A DNA stretch of 64,000 nucleotides, from contig NC_060886.1 in NCBI RefSeq assembly GCF_014805685.1, forward strand, positions 18,222,608-18,286,607, read 5' to 3'. Source of the DNA: Silurus meridionalis. Its lineage: Eukaryota; Chordata; Actinopteri; Siluriformes; Siluridae. The stretch's first letter is position 1. Each line of letters begins with the position of its first letter. Positions 25,201-52,672 of this stretch are shown in pieces. Below the pieces are notes generated by a model. That model made no database searches and was not told the DNA's origin. It worked only from the letters and a program-made list of their open reading frames with translations. Position numbers and translations under genes: made by a program.

Positions 25201-26560
25201 GAGTTCCGGATAGACTTGTTTGTATTTTCAGCACTGCATCCATATATCACATCTGACAAGAAACAACAAGCACAACAGTGGACATGTTCGATCAGCATTA
25301 ATCAGTTCAACCAGATGCAATGTGAACAAGTGCTTTTTACAGTATGCGCCACACAAATATTAAACACCTTGTTGCCAAGCAAATTGCAAATCATGTTACA
25401 CTGTTACATTAAATAATACATGTACTCTTTAAATACTTAAAACATTCCTCCTCTTTTTTTTGTAACTGCACAACTTTCATATTGTTAGCTGAATTTACTA
25501 AAAAATGATACACAGTTAATTACCGAAGGATTAATATTGTGGGCACTTACATGCACTAGTATTTTTAGATATATTTTTTTGTCATCAATGACAAATACAT
25601 ACTGATTTTAATTAATTACTATGCCACAGTCAACAATTTAAATTTGTATGTATTTCTTTCAACCATTTTATTCTGGAATTAAAAAATGACAGCAATTCAT
25701 CAAGATGACCTGAGCCAAACAAACAAACAAACAAACAAATAAACCGTTTGCTACAGTCTATTCCTTTAACGTTACTTTTTGGGGGGTTGATTCAAAAACA
25801 AGTCCAAACTGAAAAAGATTTCTAAAAGAGCAGTCTATGGATTATATACATCAAATATATATATATATACATAAAAAAAAAAGATTTTGTCCCACGTTCA
25901 ACATTAATTAATTTCATTAGTATAAAACATTACCACTAATATGTTGGTTGGATAATGAGTGGCACAAAGTAACCTACTACTAAATTACTTTATCAAACAT
26001 AATTCTGTGCCCAGTTTGAGTCTTTAGGCAAAAATGGATTAATGGGTTTCTAAAGGTGGAATGGAACAGCTAAAATGTATTTGGCTATGGAGCATTCATC
26101 TGTTTATTAGCAATCACTTTTTATTCCCTAATGAAAAGAGCAGATTAATGAGTCAGATTACTTGAACTAATTTTAAGTAGCACACAATGGCCAAAGTCAT
26201 TACACATCCCACAAGTAAAAAGCAGCAGGAGATTGCAAAATGTTAAATAAAAACCTGCTCAAAATAATCTTTGTGACTCCCTCGACTATGCTGTTTTTTT
26301 TACCAATTGCAGGGTGTTCATATCTAAGAAGTAATTTGAAGAGAGTAAAACACCTGGATTAAGTAAAAAGAAAAGTGTTTACACACTGAAGTATTACCAC
26401 CAGTCCCCAGAGAGGTCTTTTTCTACTGTCAACACATTCACACTCTCCACACCTCCCTGCTCAAGTTTACTAGGCCACCCTATCGCTCCACCTGATCTCA
26501 CCCCATGACTCCCTCCCAAACTCAGGATCAGTCTTCTACAATTAAAAGATGTCAAACGTG
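22263..26560. other. Intergenic DNA, no gene
   Basis: Mostly AT-rich, with poly-A/T runs, an (AAAC)n stretch (25716-25740) and a short (AT)n at 25857-25868. A balanced block at 24640-24960 contains CATCATTAATGC and CTAATTGATG cores. ORFs at 22500-23784 and 25099-25416 show no recognisable domain. Confidence 0.45.
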
Positions 26561-27080
26561 GTTTCTTTTTACGGTGTTTAGCTTCGCCTTGTCAGCGCGT
26601 TAAACGTATCTAAAGGAGGCCTCATTTAAGAGAGAAAAGGAAAGGTCTGGTTAAGTGAGCATGAGGAGGATCAGCTATGTGATAGAGCAGAAAGTGGACA
26701 ATGCTTTGGGAATCTGATCAGGAGCAGTGCATAGTGAAGGGAGGAGGGGGGCGTTTGTAGGGAGCACGGCCTCGCTGTCTCGTTCACCCTCTTGGGAATT
26801 CTCTAAGACACTAAGATTCCAGGGGAGCTGTATCGGGTTCGTGGCTCTCCGAACTGTGGTTGGGATGCGTTCCAAAAGGTGCCTCTGTCTCAAGGCAGCG
26901 CTGCGGAGGCGCCAGCAGGTAACGAGAGGCGGAGGATTGCCGGGTTTGACGAGTGAAACCAGAGATTTAAAACTTCCAGCCACATTCATCACGGCAGAGA
27001 TGAGAGGCAAAACTGTTCCTGTCTGGCAGTGGTACAATATTCTTCTTCTACAGCATAAAATCCTAATCAATGTATTCACT
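26560..27080. promoter_or_regulatory. CpG-rich island of unknown role, about 4 kb beyond the hat1 3' end
   Basis: CpG-rich segment in AT-rich surroundings, densest at 26750-27000 (for example GCAGCGCTGCGGAGGCGCC). Overlapping ORFs are open on both strands (26675-27079 minus, 26727-27221 plus). From an internal ATG at about 26991, the minus frame is rich in Arg, Leu and Ser with few acids in its first 60 residues, which resembles a mitochondrial presequence. In human, METAP1D (a mitochondrial methionine aminopeptidase) starts in the equivalent position, but no residues matching the Metap1d enzyme were recognised. It may be an orphan promoter, a decayed first exon or an enhancer. Confidence 0.35.
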
Positions 27081-30000
27081 CATACACACACACAGCACTC
27101 TGTGAAAAACACTACACCCATGCACTCAGTGCCAAACCACAACATAACCCATATGCAACACATACAATGTACATGGACACAATCAGCCTTACTACCTTTA
27201 GGAATTCTGCCAAAGCTATGAATTAGAAACCATATAAGACTATAGTTTCATTTAAAACCAAGGTTTAAAAAAGGCAAACTGGATGTGCCACGGCAAGAGG
27301 GTAAAAAAAAATCATTAGATACTGACAGGTCCTTACATATGGATCTTAACACGGAGTTGTAAGTATGGTGGACACAGACTGTAAATGTACCACAGATAAG
27401 AGGATCTTTTATACTTGTCCTCACTATGACACTATAAAAGAGGCTAAATCTCCTGTCACTCAGAAAGGACATAAATATACAGAAGACTTTGTAACCTAAC
27501 CTCCGGCATTTCTACAAAGTTCAAACTTAACATGATGGACAGACCGCGGAGACCACCGTTCTTTCAGAATGGAAAAAAAAGCATAGGCCCTGAGGCTAGT
27601 CTCTGATCTCTAATAAGTATTGAGCAGGTCCAGTTATGCCACACTATACTCCCCCCCACTTCATGCAATCTTGGAAGCTCCACTGTCAGAGTGATTGTAG
27701 TTGGCAAGCACCCTACAATAGATGACCAACAATATTACAGTTTACGCAGCCCTCTGAATGAGTCCTTCCTAAAACATGGTTATTTTCCATCCCTCACTCA
27801 CGCCTACTTTACAATATTTCGGAAAAAAAGCCGTAGAAAAGTGCAGGTGTGTAGAATAAAGATTCTTTCGGTGAACAAAACCCAAAGCAAAATTCTATCA
27901 CAGATAGTTTATTCATTTCAGCCTAGCTGCCACACACCTCGTTCTGCTCATATATAGAAAGTCATTTACTAATTTCTAAAAAAGGATTGCAATAGGGATC
28001 TATTCCTGTGAATCTCAAAAAATTATTTTTGCAGGAAAACTGCATTAATTTCGATATGAATTGGAATGTCATTATGCAATTCACAAAACAACGTTCTTTT
28101 TAAAATAAAAATGTTCCCCCTTCAGGTTATATAGGCAAACTTAGGAGAGTAGTGAATCCCAGTCTGCAGCTAGCAGAAAACTGCACAGTCTGAGTGGAGT
28201 CAAGGAATAACACAAGATGCTTGAGAGGCATTACTTATTACCTGAAGGGGTGGAACAAATGAAAATGAACCCAGTGCTTAATTTTTTTTTTTTTTTTTTT
28301 TAACTACACCACATGGTTATTCAACAGCATGATCTGCATAAGTGGCAGCACAATGGATAAGAGGTTTTAAATTGATAGGCATAACCATCATTAGGCAAAC
28401 AATACCACACGCAATCAGTTATAAAATTAGGTGGAGAATATGCCATAAATGGATTTGACTTAACGTGCCAAGTGGAGTAAATAATTTAAGTTCCTGATCA
28501 CGTATGGCCGAAGACAATACTTTAAAGTCACGTAAAAACTGCACTTTCACATTTATTCTATTACATCGCATAACTTTAATTTACAGCTCTTCTACATTAA
28601 AAACAGAAGTTACAACCATTGATATTAGAATGGAACTGATCAAATACATTAAGAAAATACATACATTGAATCGATCAAAGAAGTGTTGCATAAGTAATTG
28701 TGCTGAATTCACAATTTTTTTTTATGCAATTCCTTTCAAGAGCAGTGTCATTTCCACAGCATTTGTACTCAAACATTGATTAAACCAGAGTGGCACAATT
28801 CCCTCCTTATTCACTGTGACCAATGACCATACACATTTTACCAAACGACCTCATGCTCCAAAAGCTTGAGAAGCAACTCCAAACAGCCATAAGCAAATTT
28901 TCAAGTGAAATGGGTATTGCACTACAAATGACTAAAATAATGATCACAAATCAATTTACATCAGAACATCAGAATAACCTCAAATTCACTCTAGTTGCCT
29001 GAACCTCTATGCTGCATATATTTTCTGTTATCTACACACATGACCATTAGATTACTTTTTAATTATGAAATCTAATACCCAATGTACAATTGTAAGAAAC
29101 AAAAATAGAAGGCAAAATATGGCCAGATCTAATTACAGTACAAAGCAATAAAAATGTCACACACCTCATATGAACGATTTAGAAACATGTCGTCATCCGT
29201 AAGGACAAGTGGGGCGGAACCACACAATAGATGTGTCACTAGATGTGTCAGAATGTCACTTTATTACGAATAGCTGTACACATGCAGAGGTATGCAGTTC
29301 TATAATCAGCTAATGAGGAAGCAGAACAATAAAGTTCAAGAGTGGAAGGTGGGAATGGGGAAAATTTTCATCTTCCAGATGGGAATATTTCAGGATGTGT
29401 ATCACACACATTTTCTAACAAAGCGAACAGCCTTCAACAAATATTTCCAAAAAGTTATTAAATGTGATTTAACAGAAAAATTGTTCATTTTGAGAAAAGT
29501 TGGACTGGAAGATTTTGCTGAATTTCTGTCAATATTACCTCTCTTGTGTTTTCCAAGCTGTATCAAATACAGGCAAACAAAACTATGTTTAAACCCCCCA
29601 GAAAAAGCTGGTTGACTTTGCAACGATTCTCAATTGCCTATTCTGGGGTTACTCTTCAAATTCAGCAAGCAGAAGCCTATTGCATAAGTCAAGTGTTCTA
29701 GCCTCTTGACTTCACATTTCGTTGTAGCAGTCATTATAATTCACCAACATCTGTCGCCATGAGCCAGTGCTGCATTTTACACAAGGACTCAGCTTTGATA
29801 TTTTTAGAAATTGACATTTTCCAAAAGTATTTGGCTCAGTTTCTGACGATTATTATGTTGTTAACATGGTATTCACTACACGATAAAAAATTGGTGGGTA
29901 AAAAACCCAGCATATCAAAAGTGGTAGGGACAAGTCCTCATCATCCCGAGCATCCCCAATACAAATTATACTTATACTGGATATCCGTTAAAACACTGCA

Positions 30001-30775
30001 TGAGGCATTTTAGCACTCTAAATGATTAAAATGAGACGGTAAATGAGAAATTACAGTGACGCTCACAAATTTTCCACTAGACAATTTGGCTACAGTAATG
30101 TTAACTATTTAATTAATATGCATATTGTTATATAAAATCAGTTAAAAGAATCAAGAGTGAAAATCATGATCTTATTTAAAAACCAAAAGTCATGATTTAC
30201 ACGATTGATTTCAGGAATTCTATTGCAACCTTGGTTCAAAATGCAAGTAATGCAAGTAGTTCAGAAACAAGTAAACATGATACCCTGTTTTATCACTTTT
30301 ACACATTTGAACATTTACTTAAAAATTTGTGTAGTTAACAATTCAGCTTTTAACCACGCTTATTAAAGCGAGATAAAGCAGAGTGCTGAACATTCAGTCA
30401 TTTTAAACAACAGGAGCCCTGACTGTGACATTTTCAACCACATCAGTCCTTAATGCTCCATCAGTGAAACTGTGGCTAAGCAATGTCTTCATGGAACACA
30501 GGAGTTTTTTTTTTTTTTTTTTTTTCCTTCTTCATACATTGGTATCATCGACATATTTCTTGTTGCGCTGCTGCTACTTCAATAAGGTAACAGTATATCT
30601 ATGTACATTAGTGATTCCATTGCTCTTCATCTGAAAGGTAATAACTATGAAGGAGTGGGATAAAACGAATATGAATATTCAACACAGATCACTGAATAAG
30701 CATGAGAAAATGTGGTGTGAAATTTTTGTAGAACATTCAGAACAAAATCAGTACACAGTTAAATCAATATACAAA
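27081..30775. other. Intergenic DNA downstream of hat1, no gene
   Basis: AT-rich unique sequence with long poly-T runs (28280-28302, 30505-30525). ORFs at 28504-28779, 29292-29615 and 29759-30013 lack recognisable domains or splice context. No metap1d exon was recognised. Confidence 0.5.
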
Positions 30776-30778
30776 ACA

Positions 30779-30784
30779 TTTATT
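30779..30784 (-). terminator. hat1: Putative hat1 polyadenylation signal
   Basis: AATAAA on the minus strand, 300 nt beyond the hat1 stop codon. It would give a 3' UTR of about 320 nt. The motif is visible, but its use is inferred and other AT-rich candidates exist nearby. Confidence 0.45.
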
Positions 30785-31083
30785 TCATTTATAGGAAGTG
30801 CTTCAAAACCTATTTCTGCATCTGACACTGAAATGCAAGGAGAAAAAGGAAACTCTATTTAAAAAAAAAAAAAAAAAAATTGGAACATCCGTAACAAGCG
30901 AGCAAATGTGACTGAAACGAGATCCCGATTTTAGCGGTGCTTTACACCATTTACAAAGGTACGGTGTATAAAACAAAATGGTAAAAGTTTGCTTGTTGTC
31001 AAATGTGTGTATCCATGTTAAAGCTGAAGACTCCGCTAGCCTGTACTACAGTGATCTACCCCTCAAACTCGCACTGGGTGTAT

Positions 31084-47125
<16,042 letters not shown>

Positions 47126-47215
47126 TTCCGTGCACGCTTTAACACATAACCCGCGAAATGCAAAAGTACTTCCTGTTTACTCACGTGCTTCCGTCCTCAA
47201 TCGTGATTGGGTAAT
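47126..47215 (-). promoter_or_regulatory. hat1: hat1 proximal promoter
   Basis: TATA-less. Visible motifs are an ETS-like site (ACTTCCTG, 47168-47175), an E-box CACGTG (47182-47187), a second CTTCCG and a CCAAT box on the minus strand (47206-47210), all within 90 bp of the start codon. This is a typical housekeeping set. Motif use is inferred. Confidence 0.6.
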
Positions 47216-48411
47216 GATTTTGTGACGTATTAATTTACCCGCTATGTGTACGGTAAAGTCATTGGACACATGAAAAGCCTGCGTGGAATTTGAATAAATA
47301 AATAAATCAATAAATAAAGCGTTCGTGTGTTTTGCAGGACAGTGACCACTCTGCCATTAAGTTCAGATAGTTAGAGTGTGATGTTGACCTGCAAGTTTTT
47401 TCCCAGACGTAACCATCATGCTCCTGGTCACCTCTCTTAGCAATCTCCTCATTGCTCAATCTGACCAGACAGCCAGCTAGTCTCAGTCCTGCTTGTTCCA
47501 AAACTCTTCAATTTAAGCATAATGGAGGCAGCTGTGCTCTTGAAAACTTCAATAAAGTAGAAATGTTTTATGCAGTCTTCCCCTGATCTGTACCAGACCA
47601 CAATTCTGTCTATGAGCTTTGCAGGATCATGAAATGTTGCTTGACATCTAGCATTGATTTTCTGTTGTATAGACAAGTGTGTATTTCTATGTCCAATTAT
47701 TTGAATTTGCCAATCAAAATCATAATAGGGTATGTAGAATGATAAAAAACAAACAAACAAACAAAAAAACAATCATAATCATTTTGGCAAAAGCCTGCAA
47801 CATAACAAAATGTGAGTAAAAAAAAAAAATTCTGAATAATTTCTGAATGAATTGTATGCATAACTAGCTTCTCATGACCCTGATTAGACCTTTGCTGCTT
47901 AGACTCTAAGCATATTGTTATACAAAACTCACGGGTAAAGAAAGGCTTCATGACAGTCTCAAGATTATTGCAGAACATTTGCCATTAAGAATTTACCCTG
48001 TGGAATAAATTATGACAAAACTTGATACAAAACATGATACATATGGAAACAGCTACACCAAAAGCAATGTGCTGTTAAAAGAAAACTAACAGTAGATGCT
48101 CTTTACTGTTACAGCCATAATAACCACAAAGCTGTCTCACTATAATCAATGCAACACTGTGAAAGGGAATTGGTTCTGTCTAGAATGGTGTCCCTAATCA
48201 CTGTCTTAAGGGAATCATATATTTTCAAATATAGACCAGTTTATATGCAAAAAAAAAAGGCTGAAGAAAAGAAAAAAAATCTATAAATTAGGTTTTATTT
48301 TTACTATATATTACAGTTAAATAAATAATAATACATTTTCCATTAAGAAAACATTGTTTACTTGACCTAATTCATATATTCCAAATTGAAAAACCTTGCA
48401 GCCAATTTTAT

Positions 48412-48545
48412 ACACATTATAAATATAAATGTCATTATGGATTTGTGTAGACCGTTCTTATTGGTGTATTTTAGAGATTTCATTTATGACTATGGATTAT
48501 AGCTCTATATTAAATCAACAGAAAAATCAACTGAACATCAACTGA
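48412..48545 (+). repeat. Dispersed repeat, copy 2
   Basis: Direct-oriented partner of 46314-46440. The two copies flank hat1 exon 1 and its promoter at a distance of 2.1 kb. Confidence 0.7.
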
Positions 48546-49449
48546 AAATCAACATATTATTTCTTGATTGTAAAGTCTTTTTTTGTTTAATCAATGCCTA
48601 TTCACATCAAAGTAATCAGTGTGTAACAACACATGCTTTCTGTAGACACTGATGTTGGTGCTTGATGCTGAATCAGTGTTTTTGATGTCAAATGTAGATT
48701 CAGTGTCATTTTTGGATTTGGTGAACTCCTCATATCCGGATGTAGAGGAAATTGCTTCTATGATGACTTCTTTGAATGAACAAAGAATCTAAGAGAAGAT
48801 GTCAGAGTCAACAGTGGCATGTATTAGTTTTCAGAGATGGTAAAGAGGGTGGTAATGTGGTAATGGTAAAGAAGCAATGACACCACCCTTAATATTTATA
48901 AAGAATTCAGTATTTGCAAGACATTTGAGGTTTTTCTCATGTAATAACAGAACTCTGGCAATATTACTATTATATTACTATAAATTACATATATATCAAT
49001 TAACCAGAGCTGTATGTGATCCAAGAAGTCTGATTATATTTTATGAGCAATAGACATTTCAGAGATGATATTTAAGATCAGCGTTGGGGAGGACAATTGG
49101 GGTAGACCTGTGTTCCATGTGGCCACACTGTGCCAATTAGACACCACCCAATTAGTATCTAAATAACAGCCTGTCACTATTGCCATACATTATATTTAAA
49201 AAGTATATGATAACTCTGTACCATAAATCCATAACCAGAAAGAAATATTGTTCTAAGTTTAAATAAATTGGCTGGTATGGTTACCTTATCATTTTGTGCT
49301 CACCGAAACTCACACACAACAACAATGAAAAAATTCCTCTATTTGGAAACTGTTCCTGTCAGAAAAGGGTTAAAGTAGGAAAAATTAAAAAAGTTAGGAA
49401 TGTAAATCATCCAAGTAATTATACAAGATTTATTTTCCTGAATGTTATT

Positions 49450-49455
<6 letters not shown>

Positions 49456-49481
<26 letters not shown>

Positions 49482-49482
49482 C

Positions 49483-49548
<66 letters not shown>
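49456..49548. repeat. Compound (TC)n-(AC)n microsatellite
   Basis: About 18 TC units followed by about 27 AC units. Confidence 0.96.
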
Positions 49549-49550
<2 letters not shown>

Positions 49551-50089
49551 AGTCTCTTTCCTTACCTCCTGTCTTTTAGCTTGTTGGAGACATACAATGT
49601 CTTGAACTCAACTAAACCTGAGTGTACTGTTTTTTTGTTTGTTTGTTTGTTTTAATTATACAATTTAATGAATTATTTTAGTTTGAAAAGATTTATTTTG
49701 AACAATTTACATAATTGACCATTTTTGGGTTTTGCTTTCTTTTACTACATAATTATTATTGAGACCACAAAAACTATGAAATGTATAATTATGGTTACAG
49801 TCATATAACTATGAGCTTTCTCGGTTTGCATAGTAATCTTTGCAAAACCTTGGTTTCATGATAAAAACATGGCAGTGCAACTTTTTTATTCAAATGGTAA
49901 AAAAAACAATCCTGGTGAAATCCAGGTGCCTTTTTTTAACCAATATAAATATGGTGCAAGGCATGTGATATTAATTGTATAAAATAATCATATATCACAT
50001 AAACAAAAAAGTGTTTGAGTGTATTCCCATGTAAATTGTAACTATAGTGTATTTGGACTGGCAAAATGCTGTTTTTTAAGCATTCTGGA

Positions 50090-52345
50090 TTGATTGCTTT
50101 AAGTAACCCAGCCTTTAGGGTTGCGCAAGTTCCATTAGGAAGAGCATCTAACATAAAACATGTGCCAAATCAAATATGCGGATTACAAACCTAAATTTCA
50201 TACCGGATCGTTCGAGGTTCGGGTTACCAACAACCACCACAGGGTTTTGTTAGTCAACAGGGTACAGATGGAAATTTGGCTACTGTTGGCCAAAGGAGTA
50301 TAAGGAGAGAAGGAATACATCTACAGAGACAGCAGGGAAAGGAGAAATGTAGGAGAGTGGATGTTTGGGTTGGTACTTCAAATGTTAGTACTATGACTGG
50401 TAAAGGGAGAGAGGTAGCTGATATGATGGAGAGGAGAAAGGTAGATATGTGGTGTGTTCAGGAGACCAAGTGGAAAGGGAGTAAGGCCAGAAACATTGAA
50501 AGATGGTTTAAACTGTTCTATCATGGTGTGGATGGAAAGAGAAATGGTGTAGGGGTGATTCTGAAGAAACAGTACAGTAAGAGTGTAGTTTAGGTAAAGA
50601 GAGTTTCTAATAGAGTGATAAAGGTGAAGCTGGAAGTGGTGATAATAAATGTCATCAGTGACTATGCTCCACAAATGGGTTGTGAGATGGAGGAGAAGGA
50701 AATATTCTGTAGTGAGTTAGATGAAGCGGTAGATGGTGTACCTCGGAAAGAAAGACTGGGGCAGACTTTAATGGCCATGTTGGTGAAGGGAACAGAGGTG
50801 GTGAGGAGGTGATGGGTAGGTATGGCCTAAAGGAGATGAATGTGGAAGGGCCAATGGTGGTAGATTTTGCTAAAAGGATGGAAATGGCAGTGATAAATAC
50901 ATATTTAAAGAAGAAGGAGGAGCATAGAGTGTATAAGAGTATAAGATTATAGAGTGTATAAGAGTAGAGGAAGGTGCACACAGGTGGATTATATTCTATG
51001 TAGGAGATGCACCCTGAAGGAGATTGGAGACTGTAAGGTGTTGGCTAGTGTACAGTTGACAGTGTAGCTAGACAGCATCGGATGGTGGTCTGTAGGATGG
51101 CTTTGGAGGTGAAGAAGTAGAAGAAAAGAGTGAGGAATTGACAAAGAAGGAGATGGTGGAAACTGAAGTGTAGTGTGAGATTCAGGGAAGAGGTCAGACA
51201 GGGGCTCGGTGGTGGTAAAGAGGTGCTGGATGATTGGGCAACTACTGCAGAAGTGATAAGGGAGACAGATAGAAAGGTACTTGGTGAGACATCTGGAAAT
51301 GGAAAGTAGGACAAAAAGACGTTGGTGGAACGAGGAAGTGCAGGAAAGCATAAGGAGAAACAGGATTGGGATTAGCAGAGAGATGAGAAAAGTAGGCAGG
51401 AGTACAAGGAGATGCGGCAGCAGGTAAAGATATATGTGTCAAAAGCCAAGGAGAAGGCATATGAGGACCTGTATGAGAAGTTGGACACTAAGGAAGGAGA
51501 AAAGGATTGACCAGGCAGAAGGACCGAGCTGGTAGGATGTGCTGCAAGTTAGAGCAATAAAGGATGCAGATGGAAGTGTGTTGACTAGTGAGGATATTGT
51601 GTTGAGAAGATGAAGGGGCATTTTGAGCAGCTGATGAATGAGGACGATGAGAGATGGTTGGATGATGTTGAGATGGTGAAGCAGGAAGTGGATAGGATTA
51701 GTAAGGAGAAAGTGAGAGCAGCTATTAAGAGGATGAAGAGTGGAAAGTCGGTTGGCCCAGATGACATACCAGTAGAAGCATGAAGATGTTTAGGAGAGAT
51801 TCTGGAAGGTGAGAGGATGCCTGAAGATACCAATTTTTAAGAATAAGGGAGATGTGCAGACCTGCAGTAACTACAGAGGAATAAAGTTGATCAGTCACAC
51901 CATGAAGTTATGGAAAAGAGTAGTGGAAGCCAGGCTGAGAGAAGAGGTGACCATCTGTGAGCAATAGTATGGTTTCTTGTTAAGGAAGAGCACCACAGAT
52001 GCAATATTTGCTTTGAGAATGGTGATGGAGAGGTATAGAGAAGGTCAGACGGAGTTGCATTATTAGAGAGGACCGTGCATGCATGATGTTTTGGAGACAA
52101 GGCGCAATTGAGATGGTTTGGACATGTTCAGAGGAGGGACATGGGGTATATCTGTAGTTGAATGCTGAGGATGGAGCCACCATGAAGGTGGAAAAGAGGA
52201 AGGCCAAGGAGGAGGATTATGGATGTGGTCAGGAAAGACATGCAGGTAGTTAATTTGAAAGAGGCAGATGTAAATGACATGGAGGTATCTAGACGTATGA
52301 TCCTCTGTGGCGACCCCTAACTTGAACAACCGAAAGATGAGGAAA
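50090..52345 (+). mobile_element. RTE-type LINE remnant, reverse transcriptase core deleted
   Basis: The 5' leader (50140-50280, with AAACATGTGCCAAATCAAAT and CATACCGGATCG) is followed by an endonuclease-domain reading frame: MTGKGREVADMMERRKVD, VQETKWKGSKA and KLFYHGVDGKRNGVGV (50276-50593), then YAPQMGCEMEEKE after a stop. The finger region SKEKVRAAIKRMKSGKSVGPDD is recognisable near 51700-51770. Soon after 52050 the sequence jumps to the C-terminal RWFGHVQRRD block (about 52105-52145) and ends with TGTGGCGACCCC near 52305 and CCGAAAGATGAGG. The segment that should hold the YADD catalytic core is absent, and stops and shifts are frequent. The family is tentative; RTE clade is the best fit. 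Confidence 0.8.
50276..50593 (+). pseudogene. LINE endonuclease domain fragment
   Basis: Apurinic-endonuclease-like N-terminal part of the RTE protein. It keeps the VQETKW motif, whose Glu is a metal ligand in this fold. Ends at a premature stop (50591-50593); homologous residues continue beyond it in another segment (50615-50812). Confidence 0.75.
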
Positions 52346-52561
52346 GGGTTTGATTGCTTGAAGTGATTTTTAAAAAATTTTTTATTAACGTTTTAATATA
52401 CTTACATAGGACATGCATCAATATTATGGGCTGATTTAACGTTTATAAATATGCATATAAATAAAACACGGTCTTAACGTATGTATCTTTGCTTTGCATA
52501 CATTTCCAAATGCACCTTCAGTTGCATACAGATGACACACCAGCCATATGATCACTCGGTG

Positions 52562-52563
52562 TG

Positions 52564-52598
<35 letters not shown>
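52562..52598. repeat. (GC)/(CA)n microsatellite
   Basis: GCGCGC followed by about 14 CA units, 60 bp upstream of the slc25a12 start codon. Confidence 0.93.
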
Positions 52599-52599
<1 letters not shown>

Positions 52600-52600
<1 letters not shown>

Positions 52601-52665
52601 AGCCGGAGAGGTGTTGCGCTCAGAGAAGCGTGCGCCAGGCAAAGTGACGTCACAACCAGCATGGC
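52600..52665 (+). promoter_or_regulatory. slc25a12: slc25a12 proximal promoter with perfect CRE
   Basis: A full palindromic cAMP response element TGACGTCA lies at 52645-52652, eight bases before the ATG. The start codon itself sits in CATGGCGGCCA, a YY1-like context. The setting is CpG-bearing and TATA-less. CREB control of human SLC25A12 in neuronal cells has been reported, as far as I recall, which fits. The site is seen; function is inferred. Confidence 0.6.
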
Positions 52666-52672
52666 GGCCAAG
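52661..52672 (+). CDS. slc25a12: slc25a12 coding exon 1
   Basis: Twelve bases encoding MAAK, then a GTGACT donor. Human starts MAVK, with the same exon end. Confidence 0.9.

Larger units (their letters stand above)
47216..50085. other. hat1-slc25a12 intergenic, left part
   Basis: No gene seen. Contains repeat copy 2 (48412-48545), poly-A runs and a (CT)n-(CA)n tract (49456-49548). ORFs at 47307-47978 (minus) are not recognised. Confidence 0.55.

Noticed and set aside
26727..27221. 164-residue plus-strand ORF
   Set aside because: Open mainly because the segment is CpG-rich; composition is not protein-like and no homology is recognised. Kept as a CpG-island finding rather than a gene.
50378..52329. 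Series of minus-strand ORFs rich in Ser, Pro and Leu
   Set aside because: Antisense shadows of the RTE LINE remnant, whose sense strand encodes recognisable endonuclease and RT-finger residues.
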